Positions 12,626 through 23,755 of a stretch of 64,000 nucleotides of DNA are shown here, in pieces. Under the pieces are notes generated by a model. That model saw only the letters and a list, made by a program, of their open reading frames with translations, was not told the DNA's origin and made no database searches. The DNA is from Heloderma charlesbogerti. Its lineage: Eukaryota > Chordata > Lepidosauria > Squamata > Helodermatidae. The position numbers and the translations under genes were made by a program. Where the stretch lies: positions 1 to 64,000 of the forward strand of contig JANEZZ010002061.1 of NCBI GenBank assembly GCA_026122225.1, written 5' to 3'. The first letter of the stretch is position 1. Each line of letters opens with the position of its first letter.

Positions 12626-14736
12626 GTGACTGTGCACAACCCAGTCAGGCGGCATGCAGCATGGCCCCTTAGTGTTCATGCTCATGGATTCCCCAACATG
12701 AACACCAGAGGACAGGCTGAGGGGGACCCTCAATGAGACAACCCACTGCAAGGCTCTTGCGTGCTCGACTGATCTGCAGAAGAAACCCTTTGCTTCCTCG
12801 CCCCCACCCTGCCACCCCTCTTGAGGGCAGCAGGGTAGAGGCAATCCTGTTATGGGGAGCTCAGTCTGGTGCGGTTGAGCAGTAATCAAGCCCCCTCTGT
12901 GATTTACAACAGTGGCAGAAGCCCTCTTGAACCTGACATATGGATTGAGGCTTAACACCTCAATCCATACATGTGCTGAGAGCTGGGAACAGCCCCTGGG
13001 TGTGTGCTCCAAGGCCAAGAAGGATATGGAGCTGCATGCAACCCACAAGCTGTGTGTCCACCCGAAAATCTGCTCAACGGGAGCGCAGGCATGCTCACAA
13101 TGGTTTATGCTCTTAAACACTTAATGAGCTCCCAGTGGAGCTGGAAGGCTTTTTGTGGCTCTCTCGGTTAATGCACCATCCTCTCCCACCCTTCTGCCAA
13201 CCTCTTTTGGGGGATGGAAATGTGGTAGAACTCCCAAACATCAGCATGGGGAGATGGTTAATATCTGCCGTGGCATCTGGAAATAGTGTGGCAAGGTGAC
13301 CCAGATTCTCTGCCAAGAGCTGAATTTTGTGACCTGTATAGATGTTGCATATTGCATATATTTGCAGATCTACTTTGTTTGCATTATTCTGCTTCTGTTG
13401 GTCCCTAGAGAGGGGAAAACAAAACACCGTACATCGTTCATAGACTGGAAATCTTGCTCATGTGTCCCTCTGGACTGTGAGACTCGCGTACTAACAAACC
13501 TGTCTTGATGCGTTATCAGCTTTTGCACTCCCCTGAGAACTTGCTATTAGGAAAACTTCAAACATACAGTTTAAATTTTAAAACGGGGAGACGGGTGCTT
13601 CCAAACGAGGCTTTAATTGTGCGGTTGCACTGTCTCTTTCTTGGAATTTTACAGGCCATCCAGATGTCGTCATCTTCCATCTGTAACCCGCCCATGTTTT
13701 CTCACCTCTTCTTCTGCCTTTTTCTTTACCAGAAAAAACCCTGTCATGCCTTTTAAAAAGGGGCAACACACAAGGAAAAAGGGATGGGGAGGGAAGAGGA
13801 AAAAATTAACTCGTCTTTCAGCAGGACTCCTTTATAGAATGGTGGAAAATATGTTTGACATTTTGGAAATACTCCAAAGTGCCAGATGTTAAAACGTGAT
13901 TAATTAAGATGTGATTTTGTGGCTTTTTTTTTTTTTTTTTAGAAACCCTCCCCCGCAAAGATATTAATTTGAAAGAGTCCAGAATTTCTACAGGTTCTTT
14001 CCAAGTAAAATGGCATTTGGGTATACAGCTTTTGCGGGGGAGGGGGAATGGTCCAGAATTTGGTTGTCAAGATATTGCTGCTAATGGACTCTTGGAGCAT
14101 TCTTATTCCTGGTAAAGAATTGTTATAATAAGCGGCGCATTTTGTTTGGGTTTGTTCTTGTATTCTCGTAACTTTTTGGAAATTCAGGAAGACTGCAGTT
14201 TTAAGAGTCAGAAACATTGCAAATAAAAATGAAAGCTGAGGTTCTCAATATGCTGAATTATGTGCCATATGCTTATTTCTGTCTCGTTGCAGTGCAGTGT
14301 CAGAATTCGCACAAAGCTCCAGCTGAAGCTTCAGGGTGCATTGCATTGCCTCATGCCAGTTAGTCTTAGGACTCACCTGCACAGTTATTGCACAGCTACA
14401 TCTGGCAGCTAGACTACTACTCCTGTCTCTGTGCTGATGCCAAAAAAAGAGCTTGGAGAAATGAGGCTAGTGGTGTGGTGGGAGAATCTGGTTTCTTCCA
14501 GCCACTTTTTTTTTTTTTTTGCATTGAGATATTTAATGCTACTGTAGCATAGTGCTACTTGAACTCCTTTATAGTCCTGTTCCCCCAGATCCAGCTCTTT
14601 GTTCCATCTCAGTATCATGGAACCACTAGAGGGCCTGGTGTCCTGCCCCACCTTCCCTGCCATGGGTGGATTGGGAGAGAACTGGGCCATTAGGATAGCC
14701 TTGTAAATAAGCCCACATAAGTTACCAGCCAGTCAT

Positions 14737-14860
14737 TTTTTACTAGCCTGCTAAAAGGGTAATAGCCTGCATTTCCATGTTGGCTGCAGAGGAGAGGCGC
14801 CCTCTTCCACAGCTGGCATGGAAATGCAGGATGCTAGCCTCTTAGCAGCTAGTAAAAAAA
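14737..14860. repeat. Inverted repeat pair
   Basis: tttttactagcctgctaa at 14737 pairs with ttagcagctagtaaaaaaa at about 14842, and tgcatttccatg pairs with catggaaatgca. Confidence 0.65.
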
Positions 14861-15664
14861 GAAGTATTCTGATAATCTCTGCAAGCAGCATGGAAACCAG
14901 GCAGACTGGTGGAGGAATGGAGAGACCCGTCCCTTCTCTACCAGCCCACTCACTTGCCTGCATGGAAATTCTGGTCACCTGTGGAGACCAGGCTAGTTGT
15001 TTAAATGCAAGTCTGCATTAGATGCGTGTGAAACTGGTTCAGGAAAGGCTGTTTGGGTGACCAAACAGGGAATGGGACATGCTATGGTGTAGCAAGTAGC
15101 ATGGGACTTGGTTGAGTTTAGGTTTGAACCCAAGTTCATAGACGCGATCGCTGCCATGGGCAACGAGCTACCACAGAGCTCGTGTTCCTCTGGTGTTACC
15201 TGCCACATGGAGCAGTTATACTGTATTTGTTGTGTCACGTGATAAAATGCAATGTGTAAATAAGCAAGCAGAATATTCCTTTTTGTTATGTTACCCTGAA
15301 GGCAGGGGTGGTTTGAACTGCAGCCTTCTACAAAAACGAATGGCTCCAGCAGCTGAGATGTCTGTGCACAGAGCTGGCAGTGGCTCCCTTTGGGCAGGGA
15401 GCTCTGCTCCACATGGCCTGTAACTTCCTGTTGCAGTGTAATCCCCTTAATCCTGCTTTAGCTCTGTTAATTTTCCTCCTCTCCTCTTTGTCTGATCCAC
15501 TTTCTCTGTGGCACATGAATCCTGCTGTTCCTCAGCCGAGCTAGCAACCCAGGCGCAGCGGTGGCCTCCCGATCCTCCAGGCTGTCTCCGGAGCGCCTAG
15601 TACCATGCGGCAGGGGCCCTGGGATGGTGGTGCCTGAATGTGTCCCATTCTCTCTCTCTTACAG

Positions 15665-15752
15665 GCTGTGCAGTCTCCGCCTGAAAAAGCTGACCGTACT
15701 GAGGGAACTGGACAAGGAGCTCAGCTCGGTGCTCATCGCTGTGAAGATCCAG
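15665..15752 (+). CDS. PACS2: PACS2 coding exon (probable exon 2), start of furin-binding region
   Basis: An 88-bp internal exon. A pyrimidine-rich tract and acag precede it and gtaagc follows. The first G completes a codon begun in the previous exon, and 29 codons follow; LCSLRLKKL, ELDKELSSV and IAVKIQ can be read. This matches the segment after the N-terminal VPR of vertebrate PACS proteins, at the start of the furin-binding region. PACS proteins are cytosolic sorting adaptors that bind acidic-cluster cargo; PACS2 acts in ER/Golgi traffic and at ER-mitochondria contacts. The choice of PACS2 over PACS1 rests mainly on the later exons. The exon carrying the start codon is not in the window, and this exon is separated from the next by a 35.6-kb intron. 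Confidence 0.9.
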
Positions 15753-16237
15753 GTAAGCTGCCAGTCCTGTGGCCTCAAGGGTCTTCGGAGAGGCCAGGGT
15801 GGGCTGCAGCCAAGTGGGGTCCGCTGGGCTTTGGTGGGTTGCTCCTGCCTCCTCCCTCTCTTTGCAGTTTTGTTTTTCAATGGTGCTGCCACAAAGCTAG
15901 TGCTCAGCTCAGAGGCCCACGGAGGCCGGTAGTCGCCGGCTTGGTTCCAGGATTAATTTTAAGCTGGCGGAAGAGCACCGCCCTCGTTGTCTCTGGGTTG
16001 CCTCTTGCCTCTTAGGAAGTAGCAAGTGTGGCGTGATGTGGATGATAAAGGAGCTGGGCCCTGTTGGTTGCTGGGTTTGGTGTAGGATGGCGTAATCATG
16101 CAGGAAGGGCCCAGGAGCGGGGGGACATTTTCTTCCTCTGTGCACAATGGTCCTTCCCTTATGAGATCATAGACTTGGTTGTATTGTTATGCTATTTCTC
16201 TCTCTCTGCCCCCCTATACGCATGCACACACGCATGA

Positions 16238-16386
16238 GAAAAGGCATGAGGCAGCCCACCTTGCTGAAGTTAAGCAGGTCTGGGTCTGGTCAGTGCTTGG
16301 AGGGGAAACCACCTGGGAACCACATGGAGCTACCTTGAGTTCCACATTGGAAGAAAGGTGGTATATAAGTGTTAATAAATAAATTT
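16238..16386 (+). mobile_element. 5S rRNA-derived SINE
   Basis: The stretch ctgaagttaagcaggtctgg followed by tcagtgcttggaggggaaac and cacctgggaacc follows the 5S rRNA internal promoter (A box, intermediate element, C box). An AATAAATAAA tail ends it. This is the SINE3/5S-Sauria type. Confidence 0.85.
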
Positions 16387-16850
16387 AAAAAGTGAGTTCT
16401 TGTTAAGACCGTGCTGCAGCCGCAGCCTCCTCACTCCTGGATAGCCACCTGCAGGGCACAAATCTCCCTCTTTCCATTTGGCCTGAAATATTAGACCTAG
16501 AGACCATCTCATAAATTAGACAAACTTCTGCTTTAATGACATATTTGCCTATTATGTGAGAAGCCTTGTATTTTGAACTTCAGAAAGGCTGTCAGGGGCA
16601 TCCAGAGCTCCTGCACTCGCTAGTTTTCTTGGATACCATCTAACTGGGTTTTTTTAATGTGCTGTCCTTGTCCTTTGGGTCTCATAACCTTCTAGGAGGA
16701 AAGAAAAATATGATACACATTACAAGGATGTATGAATACAGCCTATGCGCCACTGAAATGGCAGCTACCTCCATGCTAGAATACAGCAGCTGTTTAGTAG
16801 CCTTTGAATACTTGCACACGATGGGGATGGGAAAAGGTGTGTGTGTTTTA

Positions 16851-16958
16851 GGGCACAATCCTATGCATGTTTAGACAGAAAAAAAGTCCTACAACTCCCA
16901 GCATGGCTGGCTGGGAATGAATTGTAGGACTTTTTCGATCTAAACATGGATTGCACCC
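16851..16958. mobile_element. Palindromic MITE, same family as 17966
   Basis: 108 bp with ends gggcacaatcctatgcatg and catggattgcaccc. TTA on the left, TCA on the right; a second element with the same end sequence begins straight after the TCA. Confidence 0.82.
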
Positions 16959-16961
16959 TCA

Positions 16962-17343
16962 GGGCACAATCCAATCTGATCCACTCTGGGTTCTCATAAG
17001 CCTCTGAACTTGGAGGCTGATGAGTATCAAGGTGCCTTCCGCTCTCTGTTTTAGCTAGACAGGTGATTTTGCCCATGTAGCAGAGGCTTTGGAGAGGGGG
17101 AGGGAAGGAAGCTGAGGATACTTCGCATCTCCACGTCCCCAGTCTTTTCCCCTCCCCGCCATTAGGAACACCCCCTTTCACCCTCTGTGAGCTTGCATTT
17201 GCAAGGTAATAGCAGCAACCAGCGTGGTTCTCTCCTCATTGGCTGCGCGGCGAGGAGATGGGGAGCACAGTTTCCAGTCTCAAAGCTTAGAGCCAGGAAA
17301 CCGAAATATCCTGTGTCCCCCAGATGTTGCATAGAAGGCTATG
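16962..17343 (+). mobile_element. Nonautonomous DNA element, relative of 21537
   Basis: Starts gggcacaatccaatctgatc. It shares ordered segments with 21537-21982: the ttagctagac region, atttgcaaggtaatagcagc, the cattggctgc region and a final gtcccccag stretch. Its right end is less certain. Confidence 0.7.
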
Positions 17344-17557
17344 CAGGTGGGTGCAGGCAGGTGTGGGGGAGGGGGAAATCTGGATCTCTCTGAGGATGGT
17401 TCTTGGACAGGTAATAGATGGTAATACCAGTAGTACTTTGGTGTGAACCACATGGAAGAGCTTTTATGAAGCTTGCCTTATACCAGGCCAAACAGTTTGT
17501 TCATCTAGGTGACTATTGGCTACTCTGACGGGCATCAGCTCCAGTTTCTCAGACAGA

Positions 17558-18165
17558 GAATGGTCTTATTTTATTTTATTTTAAACATTTCTCTACTGCC
17601 TTTCCGGAAAACCCATCAAGGCAGTTTACAAAATTAAAACACAAACAAAAATCACAAACAAATAAAAATGTAGTAAAACCTTAAAAACTGTAACAACAAT
17701 TTAGAAAGCCGAATTAAAAAGTTGTGCCTTGATCCCCTTCCTGAACGCAGAGAGAATGGGGAGCAGTCATAACTCCAGCCAAAGTGTGTTCCAGCATCTG
17801 GGAGCAACACAGGAGAAAGCCTGTTCTCTCGTGCCCGACAAGTGGGCCACTGTGAGCAAGGGTGGCCTCAAAAGGGCCTCTCCTGCTTATCTTAGTAACT
17901 GAGCACGTTCATATCGAGATAGGTAGTCCCTCAAATACCTAGACCATAAGCCATTTAGAGCTTTAGGATGCAATCCTATGCATGTTTAGACAGAAAAAAA
18001 TCCTACAACTCCCAGCATCCATACAATGCTCAGAATTGCAGGACTTTTTTCTGTGTAAACATACATAGGACTGCATCCTTAAGTGTTAAAACCAACACTT
18101 TGAATTGAGCCCAGGACACAATTGGCAGCCAGCGCCAGTTGGTTTTTCCAATGCCTGCTACCCAA
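17558..18165 (-). mobile_element. L2-like LINE 3' end interrupted by a MITE
   Basis: Minus-strand LINE end. It codes (after the MITE) KALNGLWSRYLRDYL and RERAFSCVAPRCWNTLW, with the 3' tail at the left (TTTTA repeats at 17566). A 113-bp palindromic MITE splits it at 17966-18078. Confidence 0.87.
17966..18078. mobile_element. Palindromic MITE with TTA duplication, inside an L2-like LINE
   Basis: 113 bp with ends ggatgcaatcctatgcatg and catacataggactgcatcc, flanked by TTA at 17963-17965 and 18079-18081. Long arms contain tcctacaactcccagcat and its complement. A 3-bp TTA duplication fits PIF/Harbinger-type transposition; the superfamily is inferred. Confidence 0.86.
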
Positions 18166-18185
18166 TCCTTTTCCTACCTGATCTT

Positions 18186-18265
18186 TTTTTAACTGGAGAT
18201 GCCAGGGTTTGAACCTGGGACATGGTGCATGCAAGGCAGGTACACTGCCAACGAGCTACAGCCTC
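18186..18265 (-). mobile_element. tRNA-derived SINE head, minus strand
   Basis: Reverse complement of the second SINE family: gccagggtttgaacctggga contains the B box and gccaacgagctacagcc the A box. Only the tRNA part is present. Confidence 0.7.
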
Positions 18266-19193
18266 TTCCTTTCCAGCGCACTTGTTAGAAAATGTCTTAT
18301 GCCTTCTCCTGACTACATTTTTTCATCTCAGAACAAATGCTATCCATGACCAAATTTTTAAGGGAACTTGAGGTTTGTTTGGAATATATTTTCCAGTGCA
18401 TCCTTTCTCTGCCCCTTCTTATTTGAGGAGGTGAGAAAAGGATTGTTGTACTGAAAGGGGAAAGTGACGGGTCATGATCTCCACCTCCTGGGTGGCAAAT
18501 CTGCTTCCTTCTCCTCCCTTCTGTAGCCAAAGTGTGCTTATGATCCTCCGATCTTCCTTCTCCTTCTTTCGTAACTGTAGCAGAGCGAGAGGGGCGCCTA
18601 CATTCCTTTGCTCGCTATCAAGGTCTTGCCCGTCAGCTCACTGGTCATGCCCTTCCTGTGCTCTTGTCAGCTGTTTGTAAAGCTGCTGACGCTGAGAGCA
18701 GGCTGGGGTGAAGAGCTGGAGAGCTTCGCGTTCTGTACAGGCGTTCTGTGTGCTGCAGTCATTAGGATTTAAATCCAGGATTAGTCATTGAAGCTGGTGT
18801 TTTTCAAAGTTGCTTCGGGGCCTAGTCTTTGCCTGCACATCAGGGGAGGTCTGCACCAGGGGTGAGCAGAAGGTAGAGCTGGATCTACTCGTAGATCTCT
18901 GGGGGATCTGGAGTAGATCAGTGGGGATCTCTTGGCTCCCAGTGGTTTAACAATAGCAGCAAGATCACATCTCTCCCTCCCCAAATGATATTGCTGAAAT
19001 GAAGACAGTTTGGAGTAATAAGGAGTGGGGTTTCAGTTAGAACCAGTCGGAACTCTACAGGATCTATCCAATATACTAGAACGCCAAGGGCTACTAATCT
19101 GAGCCAAGCACAAAATAGTGGCTCAGGAGTGGTGGAGTGGGGGGATGGGGACGGGACACCTACTCTTAGAATTTAGGAACAGTTACCTCTAAG

Positions 19194-19315
19194 CCAGAGG
19201 AGGGGAACTTGTAGTCCTCCAGATCTTCTGGCCTGCAACTTCCATCAGCCAATGGTGAGGGATGATGGGAGTTTTAGACACAAACATCTGGAGGGGCACA
19301 AGTTGCCCACCTTTG
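19194..19315. mobile_element. hAT-type MITE, 122 bp
   Basis: Ends cagaggaggggaacttg and caagttgcccacctttg; flanks ctctaagc and cttgaagc. It interrupts a repeat whose uninterrupted relative lies at 53345-53530. Confidence 0.84.
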
Positions 19316-19544
19316 CTTGAAGCACATGCTCATCCCATGAATTTGTACCAGAACTGAGCTCATAGTCCTGTCACGCAGAAATCCACTGCTGGTTTTCCCC
19401 ACCCCAGCTTTCTCCCATCTCAGTAGCCTAAGTTAGAGTGTTGGGCTGGGGATTTGTTGTTGTTGCTGTCCGTAAAGAATTGAGAGTCAGAAAGCCTTTG
19501 TGACCTATTGTCATCTCTCCCTCCCCAAATTATATTGCTGAAAT

Positions 19545-19603
19545 GAACTGCCCAAAGAGCTTTGGCTATTGGGTGGTATAGAAATGAAATAAATAAATAT
19601 TGC
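19545..19603 (+). repeat. L2-like 3' tail only
   Basis: Short 3' tail ctttggctattgggtggtat followed by aataaataaat, with no upstream LINE sequence. Confidence 0.7.
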
Positions 19604-19691
19604 AAATCACCCAGAGATCTACCAGCAGATCCCAGTCTACATTCTGCCCCTGGTGTATATGGTAAAAATTGCAGAATAGGAAGATACTAGG

Positions 19692-19820
19692 CAATATCCA
19701 ATGTTAGCCCTATGTAGAGTAGACCCATTGAAATGAATGAAACTTAAGTTAGTCACAACAAACATAAGTCCCATTCATTTCAGTGGGTCCACTCTACATT
19801 GGGCTAACATTGGATATTAC
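19692..19820. mobile_element. Palindromic MITE, third family
   Basis: Arms caatatccaatgttagccct and attgggctaacattggatat with aagtcccattcatttcagtg facing agacccattgaaatgaatg. Confidence 0.78.
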
Positions 19821-19900
19821 TCACTGAGAATTGGGAAAGGTGGGGGGAGTTGCATAAAATGGGATGCAAAGTAATTTTAAGATGTAAATGTGTGGGGAAA

Positions 19901-20034
19901 TAGTATCCACTGTTAGACCTATGTAGAGTAGCCCCATTGAAATGAATGGGACTTAAGTTCATTGTGACTAACTTAAGGCTTGTTCATTTCAATGGATCTC
20001 CTTTATGTAGGTTTTACATTAGCTACTATCCAGT
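19901..20034. mobile_element. Palindromic MITE, third family, second copy
   Basis: tagtatccactgttagacct on the left and acattagctactatcc on the right, 80 bp after the first copy and diverged from it. Confidence 0.75.
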
Positions 20035-20136
20035 GCCTGCAGTTTCTGGAGCAAAGCAACTCACAGACAACTTGTTATGTTTAAATGCGTAAAACATTAA
20101 TGCTGCGCCTGCAGTGCAATGCACAAATTATTTATT

Positions 20137-20790
20137 TATTATTAAGTGGATTTATAGCTGGTGTTGCAGAGTAAAACCCTCACAAAGCAGATTACAGCAT
20201 ATGTTAAAATACAAAATAAATAAACCATAAAAACAATAAATATTCACTACATAAATAATTAAAATAACAAATAAGATTAAACCGTAGTTAAAAGCACAGC
20301 ACACTAAAATTAACTGAATGCATACTGGAGTAAATAAGTCTTTAAAACCCAGCAAAGAAGGGAACATACGCACTTCCTGGGGCAGAGCATCCCAAAGGTG
20401 TAGGGCTACCACAGAAAAGGCCCTGTCCCTGGTACTTACCAATTTCACAGCTTTTGCTGGTGGACTAGAGGGTAGGGCCTCAGATGCTGATCTTAAAGCT
20501 CAGGCAGGTTTGTATGGTTTCAGGCGGTCCTTCAGATAACGTGGTACCAAACAATTTAGGGCTTTAAAGGCTAATACCAGCACCTTGCTTTGGACCCAGA
20601 AATGGATAAAGAGCCAATGGAACTGGTACAGAAGAGGTGTAACATAATCCAAATGTGTATCTCCTACAGGTTTTGTAGCTGCTGCATTCTGCACCAGTTA
20701 TTGTTTCCAGACCATCTTCAAGGGTAGACCCACATAAAGTGTATTACAGTAATCAAGCCTGGACATAATCAGAACATGTGTTAGAAATAT
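20137..20790 (-). mobile_element. L2-like LINE 3' end
   Basis: On the minus strand it encodes a SRLDYCNTLYVGLPL-type region (near 20750), then FKALNCLVPRYLKDRLKPY and RDRAFSVVALHLWDALPQEV, followed by an AT-rich 3' end reaching tattattt at 20137. It supplies the uninterrupted counterpart of the site filled at 17966. Confidence 0.88.
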
Positions 20791-21054
20791 TTAAGCCTGT
20801 TGATATTAGTGGATTTACACATGAAAACAGACACATTATAAAACAAGATCTCTCAGCAAGCCCCTCACTTATAGTGTGCATCTAGCTTCTTCCTTTTCCT
20901 GCAACTTGAATGGCAGACATACATTCCAGTAAATCCCCCCCCCCCTTTCAGGTGAGCTGTTTGTCTTCTTTAATTTTTAAAAGCACTGCACTTGTTTTTA
21001 TCCATTTGTTTTATCACCTTTTCAGTAATTGTTAAGAGAGCATTTGGGGCCAAG

Positions 21055-21505
21055 TTGGACACCATGATAAACTATGTTTTTTTTGTGACAGAAGTGAGCT
21101 GGAGCAACCCTCACGCTTGTGCAATCTCCCCATCCCCACTCCTCTAGTGTGGGTGCAAGGAGCTTTCGAAGCTCCGTTTTTTGATTAACCACAGTTTAGC
21201 ATTGTATCTGAACCCTAAACTGTGGTTAACTGTAATTTTGGTTTGTTTGCAACAAGCCAACTTCATAACTCTTGCTTTGAAGTTGGCTTGTTTTAAAGAA
21301 ATCATGGTTAAGATTAACCACAGTTTGTCAGGTTTGGACGAAATTACAAACTGTGGTTAATTTAAAAAAAGGTAAGCAAAGTTTTTAACACTTCATAGCT
21401 GCACTGGAGGAGGAGGAGAAGGGTGTGCGGGAAAGTGTGAGCACAAGACTTGTGGCAGTTTGTTCCCATCATGATAAGCCATAGTTTATCATAATGTTCA
21501 AAGCA
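21055..21505. mobile_element. Foldback element, about 450 bp
   Basis: Outer arms ccatgataaactatg and catagtttatcataatg. Inner arms ttgattaaccacagtttagc, aactgtggttaactg and acaaactgtggttaatt alternate in orientation. Confidence 0.65.
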
Positions 21506-21536
21506 GTCCATTATTTTAAAACTGCAAAATGACTTA

Positions 21537-21982
21537 GGGCACAGTCCTATGTAGTCTGCTCTGGGTACTTGTAAGTCTTCAGACTCGGAGACTTATCAGT
21601 ATCCTATCCACAGCAGGTGGTGCCTTGCGCCTCCCGCTCTACATTTAAGCTAGATGGGCATTTTCGCCCATCTGTCAGCGGCTTTGAGAGGGGTGGGGAA
21701 GGAGGCTGGGGTGGCCATACGATTTGTCATATAGCTGCCACCCCAGTCCCCTCTCCTCCCCCAGGAATGGCCCCTTTCAGCCCCTGCGAGCTCACATTTG
21801 CAAGGTAGTAGCAGCAGCCAGCATGGTTTTCTCCACATTGGCTGCAAGGAGGCGCGGGAGGCAGCGGCGAGGAGTGTGGTTTCCTGGCTCCAAGCCTGGA
21901 ATCCTGTCTCTACGCTCAGAGCCAAGAAGCCAAAATGACCTTTGTCCCCCCTGACACTGTCTAGGGGACATAGGATTGCTCT
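21537..21982 (+). mobile_element. Nonautonomous DNA element, about 446 bp
   Basis: Begins gggcacagtcctatgtag after TTA and ends near acataggattgctct. Its terminal sequence is that of the 113-bp palindromic MITEs, so it may be a longer relative mobilised by the same transposase. The unique interior is GC-rich and contains no transposase. Confidence 0.7.
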
Positions 21983-23724
21983 CCCCGAGATGGAGGGGTG
22001 GGGTCTCTCTGAAACCATGAAAACCAGAAAATTGGCTCCATGCACAGCCAGCTTCTGTTATGAGTTTGCAGTACCATCCTGTCCCTGCCCCACCAGATCT
22101 TAACCCTGGAGAGGAAAGGTATGTGTGGACCGAATGCAGTGGGAGATTTCCAATTTAGTCTAAAAATAGTGCATCTGTCTTCATTTGGACTCCGTGTTCG
22201 ATTGTAGCCAAGGTGGTGTTCCGCTGGAAAATTAGCAGCGTGTAATGATAGAAAGGATTGCCTTTTTAACAATAAAGAATGTGCTTTTTCTGGCTTGGGT
22301 TGCATGTACCGCAAGAAAAAGCTAGTTCATCGTGAGAAGTGAGGAAAGGAGCTGGGGAGGGTGGGGAATGAAGAGCAAAATAAATGATAGAACCTAATGG
22401 GTAAAGAGCCAGTTTCATCAGATTGCCAGACTACACATGATTTATTTTCCAAGACATTGTGGTGATAAGCTTCACTTGATCCTGGGGAGTAAAAGGAATT
22501 GGATTTGCACCAACACTTGGATCAGCAGTACAAAGTCATGAACAACAAGCAGGGGGTTTGGAATGGTATTCATTGGGGGTGACAGTGGCGGAAGAAACCA
22601 TACATGCTGAAATACTCCCTAACCAACCTTTGAAGCCCCTTAATAAATATGTCGGCCCATTAAGGACCAACCTGCAGGATCTGGACACCCTCTGGGTTGA
22701 TGCCCCGTATCTCCACCCCTTAATTGGAGGCCTACCTGAGCTAGCCAGAACATTATCCAGGGGTAGGCAACCTTTTTGGGCCATAGGCACATTTGGCCAT
22801 TTGAGAAACTGTCCTGAGCACCAACACAAAATGGCTACCATGGGAAAGGTGTGGCAAAAGGCAAGTAACCTGCCCAAAGGACTGAGTAGAAGACTGAGGT
22901 GGGTTCTGAGCCACAACACACTTTGAACCCAGAGTTTTCAGCACTAACAGAAAGCTATTACACAGCAATTCCAGCTGCAGTAAGAAAATGCGTTAGACTG
23001 GAGGGCATCAGATTGGGGAAGGCTGATCAATTGGATCCACACTCTGCAGAGACTCCATAGCAGGACAGGAAAATGCTTGGAGGAGTTATGTGTGCTCTGG
23101 GGGTGGCCCTCGTAGTGTGTGTGATTTTTCGGCTTATCCTGCATGTTTTCTAGCAAGGCAAGAGTCAAACGTAGCAAGGCTTGGTTCATGCCAAAAACAG
23201 GGCCAGATGAAAAGTAGGATCTGAATACCAGTAATGCTCAGTGTGGAAATATAGCACTTTAACTTTTTAAGCATGCAGACAAGTTGAGTTGAAATGCAAG
23301 AAGGCAGTCTAAGGAGGCAATTTATCTGCCACATGAAATGCAGTTCTTTTGCTTCAAAACAATTTAGCTAACGGCTGAAGCGGCTGTAGTAACTGTGCTT
23401 TTCCTCCCTTGCACTTAGTATTTTTCCCCATTGTAAACTCTGAATGCTGTTGTAGCTCAGATGCCCATGGAAGCAAATGCCATTGTTAGAACAGATGGAA
23501 AAATGCCAGCGTGAATGCAGCCTTCGATGGCTCAGATTCTCATTCACTTAAAAATTAATGTATCTTGTGCAACTGTGCTACTTCTTCAGAGTTCAAGTCT
23601 AATTTTTCAGTACTTACAAACTGTATGAATCTTATTAGAATTACTTGCATCATTTTTACATCCTGGATTGCAACGGTCTTCTTGTTTTAATGCAGTAAAC
23701 AAGAGCATATTTCCTCCACCACCC

Positions 23725-23755
23725 GTGTGTGTGTGCGCGTGTGTGTGCGCGCACC
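23725..23755. repeat. (GT)n/(GC)n simple repeat
   Basis: Alternating purine-pyrimidine run gtgtgtgtgcgcgtgtgtgt and gcgcgc. Confidence 0.85.

Larger units (their letters stand above)
1..15664 (+). other. PACS2 upstream intron (partial, probable intron 1)
   Basis: Sequence before the first visible exon. No first-exon candidate (GC-rich, with a start codon and a GT donor in phase) was found, so this is taken as the 3' part of intron 1. Recognised repeats are listed separately. The remaining stretches show no coding signal, strong CpG cluster or RNA gene that I can defend: 1-1035, 1195-1865, 1935-2265, 2405-3225, 3515-4505, 4560-5695, 6655-8035, 9640-10020, 11135-12285 and 12630-15660. A foldback pair at 14737-14860 lies in the last of these. 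Confidence 0.8.

Noticed and set aside
12584..13120. 178-codon minus-strand open frame
   Set aside because: No recognisable motifs and partly within a foldback element; considered chance.
1..15660. First coding exon or promoter of PACS2
   Set aside because: No CpG-rich block with a start codon and an in-phase donor was found; the exon is assumed to lie upstream of the window.
16255..16320. Possible 5S rRNA gene
   Set aside because: Only the promoter-like part is present and it leads into a SINE body with an A-rich tail.
18857..19652. A single 796-bp hAT element with caggggtgagcagaa and attctgcccctg ends
   Set aside because: The ends and subterminal agatctctggg palindromes are suggestive, but the 8-bp flanks match at only about 4 positions and the interior is a mosaic; not supported well enough to list as one element.
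19692..20034. CRISPR-like repeat arrangement
   Set aside because: Two diverged palindromic MITE copies in a vertebrate intron; no regular repeat-spacer unit.
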